Source: Alphaproteobacteria bacterium LSUCC0396 (lineage in GTDB: Bacteria > Pseudomonadota > Alphaproteobacteria > Puniceispirillales > Puniceispirillaceae). From it: a DNA stretch of 64,000 nucleotides. Location of the stretch: the NCBI GenBank assembly GCA_041228345.1, contig CP166131.1:1977001-2041000 (forward strand). The letters run 5' to 3'. This document shows positions 62,963 to 64,000 of this stretch, piece after piece. Positions within the stretch are counted from its first letter, which is position 1. Every line of letters starts with the position of its first letter. Made by a program: the position numbers and the translations under genes. The notes below the pieces were generated by a model. The model was not told where the DNA came from, did not search any database, and was given only the letters and a program-made list of their open reading frames with translations.

Positions 62963-64000
62963 TTATTCGACCAGAAACAGCCAGCTATATGAAATAATGA
63001 CCGCAGGCACTGCCGAATAGAGGGTGGCGACCACCGCCACTTTCGGGGCAATCGCAATCGCCGGAAACAGGGCATCACCATCATTGCTGAGGGCATTACC
63101 GATTTGCGCGGATAGTGGCAGAATACCGGCAAGATACATAGTTGTCACCAGAACTTGTGGGCCGCATCCGGGCAAAAACCCAATCAGAATAGCGATCATT
63201 GGGGTGAAAAGCGTATAGCCGCTAAAGATTTGTTTGAGATCAATCGCAAAGAAATAAACCGATAAATCAAACACCAGATACGCGCCAACAACCCAAACTG
63301 TGACGAAGTTAGTATCGGCAATCGTGCGCCGCAAAATAGAGCCGCCAGCAGAAAAAGCCAGATCGCCTTTAATGCCAAATTGTGGTGCAAGCCGCATGGA
63401 AATCGCCAGAACGCCGCCCAACACGCCAAGAAGGCTTGCCGGCTTATCGAAATAGTCATTGGCAAACAGCGCGTCAGCATCAATCTGAAAGGCCAGAAGC
63501 CCGGCAAGAATAAAACCCGGAAGCATGATAAGAAGCCAGATACCATCCAGAAACGGTGTGCTGGCATCTTCGTTCGCATGGTCGATATCAGTATTCTTGC
63601 CGGTGTCTCCGCGCAAAAAATCACGACCGTGAATATAATTGACGATCCAGCCACTTATTGTTCCGACAACAAAGCCAAGCACTATAATCGCAAGGCCGGT
63701 AAGTGGTTCCTGCGCAATTAGCAGAAATGCGGCATCACCCATCGTTGCGGTCAATACGGCGACAACGCTGCCGAAACTCAACCGCCCCGACACATATTGG
63801 GTCACAACGATAATCGCACCGCCGCAACCAGGCATCGCGCCCAGCGCCGCCGCCACCGGAACTTGCCAAATGTTTGCTTTGCGAAGCGCTGCCGTTGCAT
63901 CAATGTTGAGCAGCCGCTCAATACCGTAGAAAAGGAAAAATGTCGCCGCAACGAATGTGCTGACCTGAAGGTAGGAATCGGCAATTGCCTTGAACAGAAT
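62963..64000 (-). CDS. Putative 10-TM heavy-metal exporter (ArsP_2-like), 5' truncated by window
   Basis: The frame is open to the right window edge, giving 345 or more residues without a start. Many membrane helices are visible, along with two copies of the motif PGCG (GAMPGCGGAIIVVTQY and GFLPGCGPQVLVTTMYLAG). These paired cysteine-containing repeats are typical of the putative 10TM heavy-metal/manganese exporter family. The GTG at 63856 is internal. The gene ends next to a tandem 13-mer repeat. Confidence 0.8.
   Translation of the reverse strand: MLFKAIADSYLQVSTFVAATFFLFYGIERLLNIDATAALRKANIWQVPVAAALGAMPGCGGAIIVVTQYVSGRLSFGSVVAVLTATMGDAAFLLIAQEPLTGLAIIVLGFVVGTISGWIVNYIHGRDFLRGDTGKNTDIDHANEDASTPFLDGIWLLIMLPGFILAGLLAFQIDADALFANDYFDKPASLLGVLGGVLAISMRLAPQFGIKGDLAFSAGGSILRRTIADTNFVTVWVVGAYLVFDLSVYFFAIDLKQIFSGYTLFTPMIAILIGFLPGCGPQVLVTTMYLAGILPLSAQIGNALSNDGDALFPAIAIAPKVAVVATLYSAVPAVIISYSWLFLVE

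Overview
The window looks like a marine alphaproteobacterium of the SAR116 type (Puniceispirillum-like). That placement is inferred from gene content and was not tested by a search. The supporting content is a proteorhodopsin followed by a complete carotenoid-to-retinal pathway, a form II CO-dehydrogenase-like operon with its maturation genes, tandem FAD/GcvT demethylating dehydrogenases beside an MttB-like methyltransferase, and many acyl-CoA genes. Genes are tightly packed, with many 1-11 bp overlaps and moderate GC. There are no rRNA genes, CRISPR arrays or recognisable transposases.

Layout. 1-5.8 kb: a truncated alpha/beta hydrolase, an APH-like kinase, then an SDR / acyl-CoA dehydrogenase / acyl-CoA ligase run. 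5.8-13.8 kb: a ThDP enzyme, a GntR/FCD regulator, a large FAD/Fe-S D-2-hydroxyacid dehydrogenase and a divergent serine-glyoxylate-type aminotransferase, with paired operator-like palindromes in the divergent promoter. These are followed by the decayed 3' end of a TRAP permease gene and an atypical crotonase. 13.9-18.5 kb: housekeeping genes (leuA, lepA, tRNA-Ser-GGA). 18.5-22.2 kb: an AT-rich block next to the tRNA with a sulfatase, an HtrA-like protein that has lost its catalytic triad, and a TauE/SafE permease. 22.3-31.6 kb: a leftward light-energy cluster, proteorhodopsin-crtE-crtI-crtB-crtY-blh-fni, followed by a 6PGDH-like dehydrogenase and a small unknown protein.

31.7-34.9 kb: a DUF1989 protein, a second TauE-like permease and an acyl-CoA dehydrogenase. 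35-43.8 kb: leftward coxSLM with a clear terminator, and divergent coxD-coxE-xdhC-like-mocA-like maturation genes. 43.8-48.8 kb: a MATE pump, a small membrane protein, a PQQ-type sugar dehydrogenase, a DksA/TraR protein, a spermidine-synthase-like protein and a DUF983 protein. 48.9-56.3 kb: a cupin/XRE regulator, two tandem FAD-GcvT dehydrogenases and an MttB-like protein, which look like a methylated-amine module. 56.3-64 kb: a FadB-like protein, a hydrolase, metY with a possible SAM-riboswitch-like leader, an MBL hydrolase, trmL, a HlyD remnant and a truncated heavy-metal exporter.

Together the genes suggest a photoheterotroph that supplements organic-carbon and methylated-amine oxidation with light-driven proton pumping and possibly CO-type oxidation. 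Two features run across the window: 3' remnants of lost transporter genes, and short (10-18 bp) tandem duplications that sit mostly at gene boundaries.
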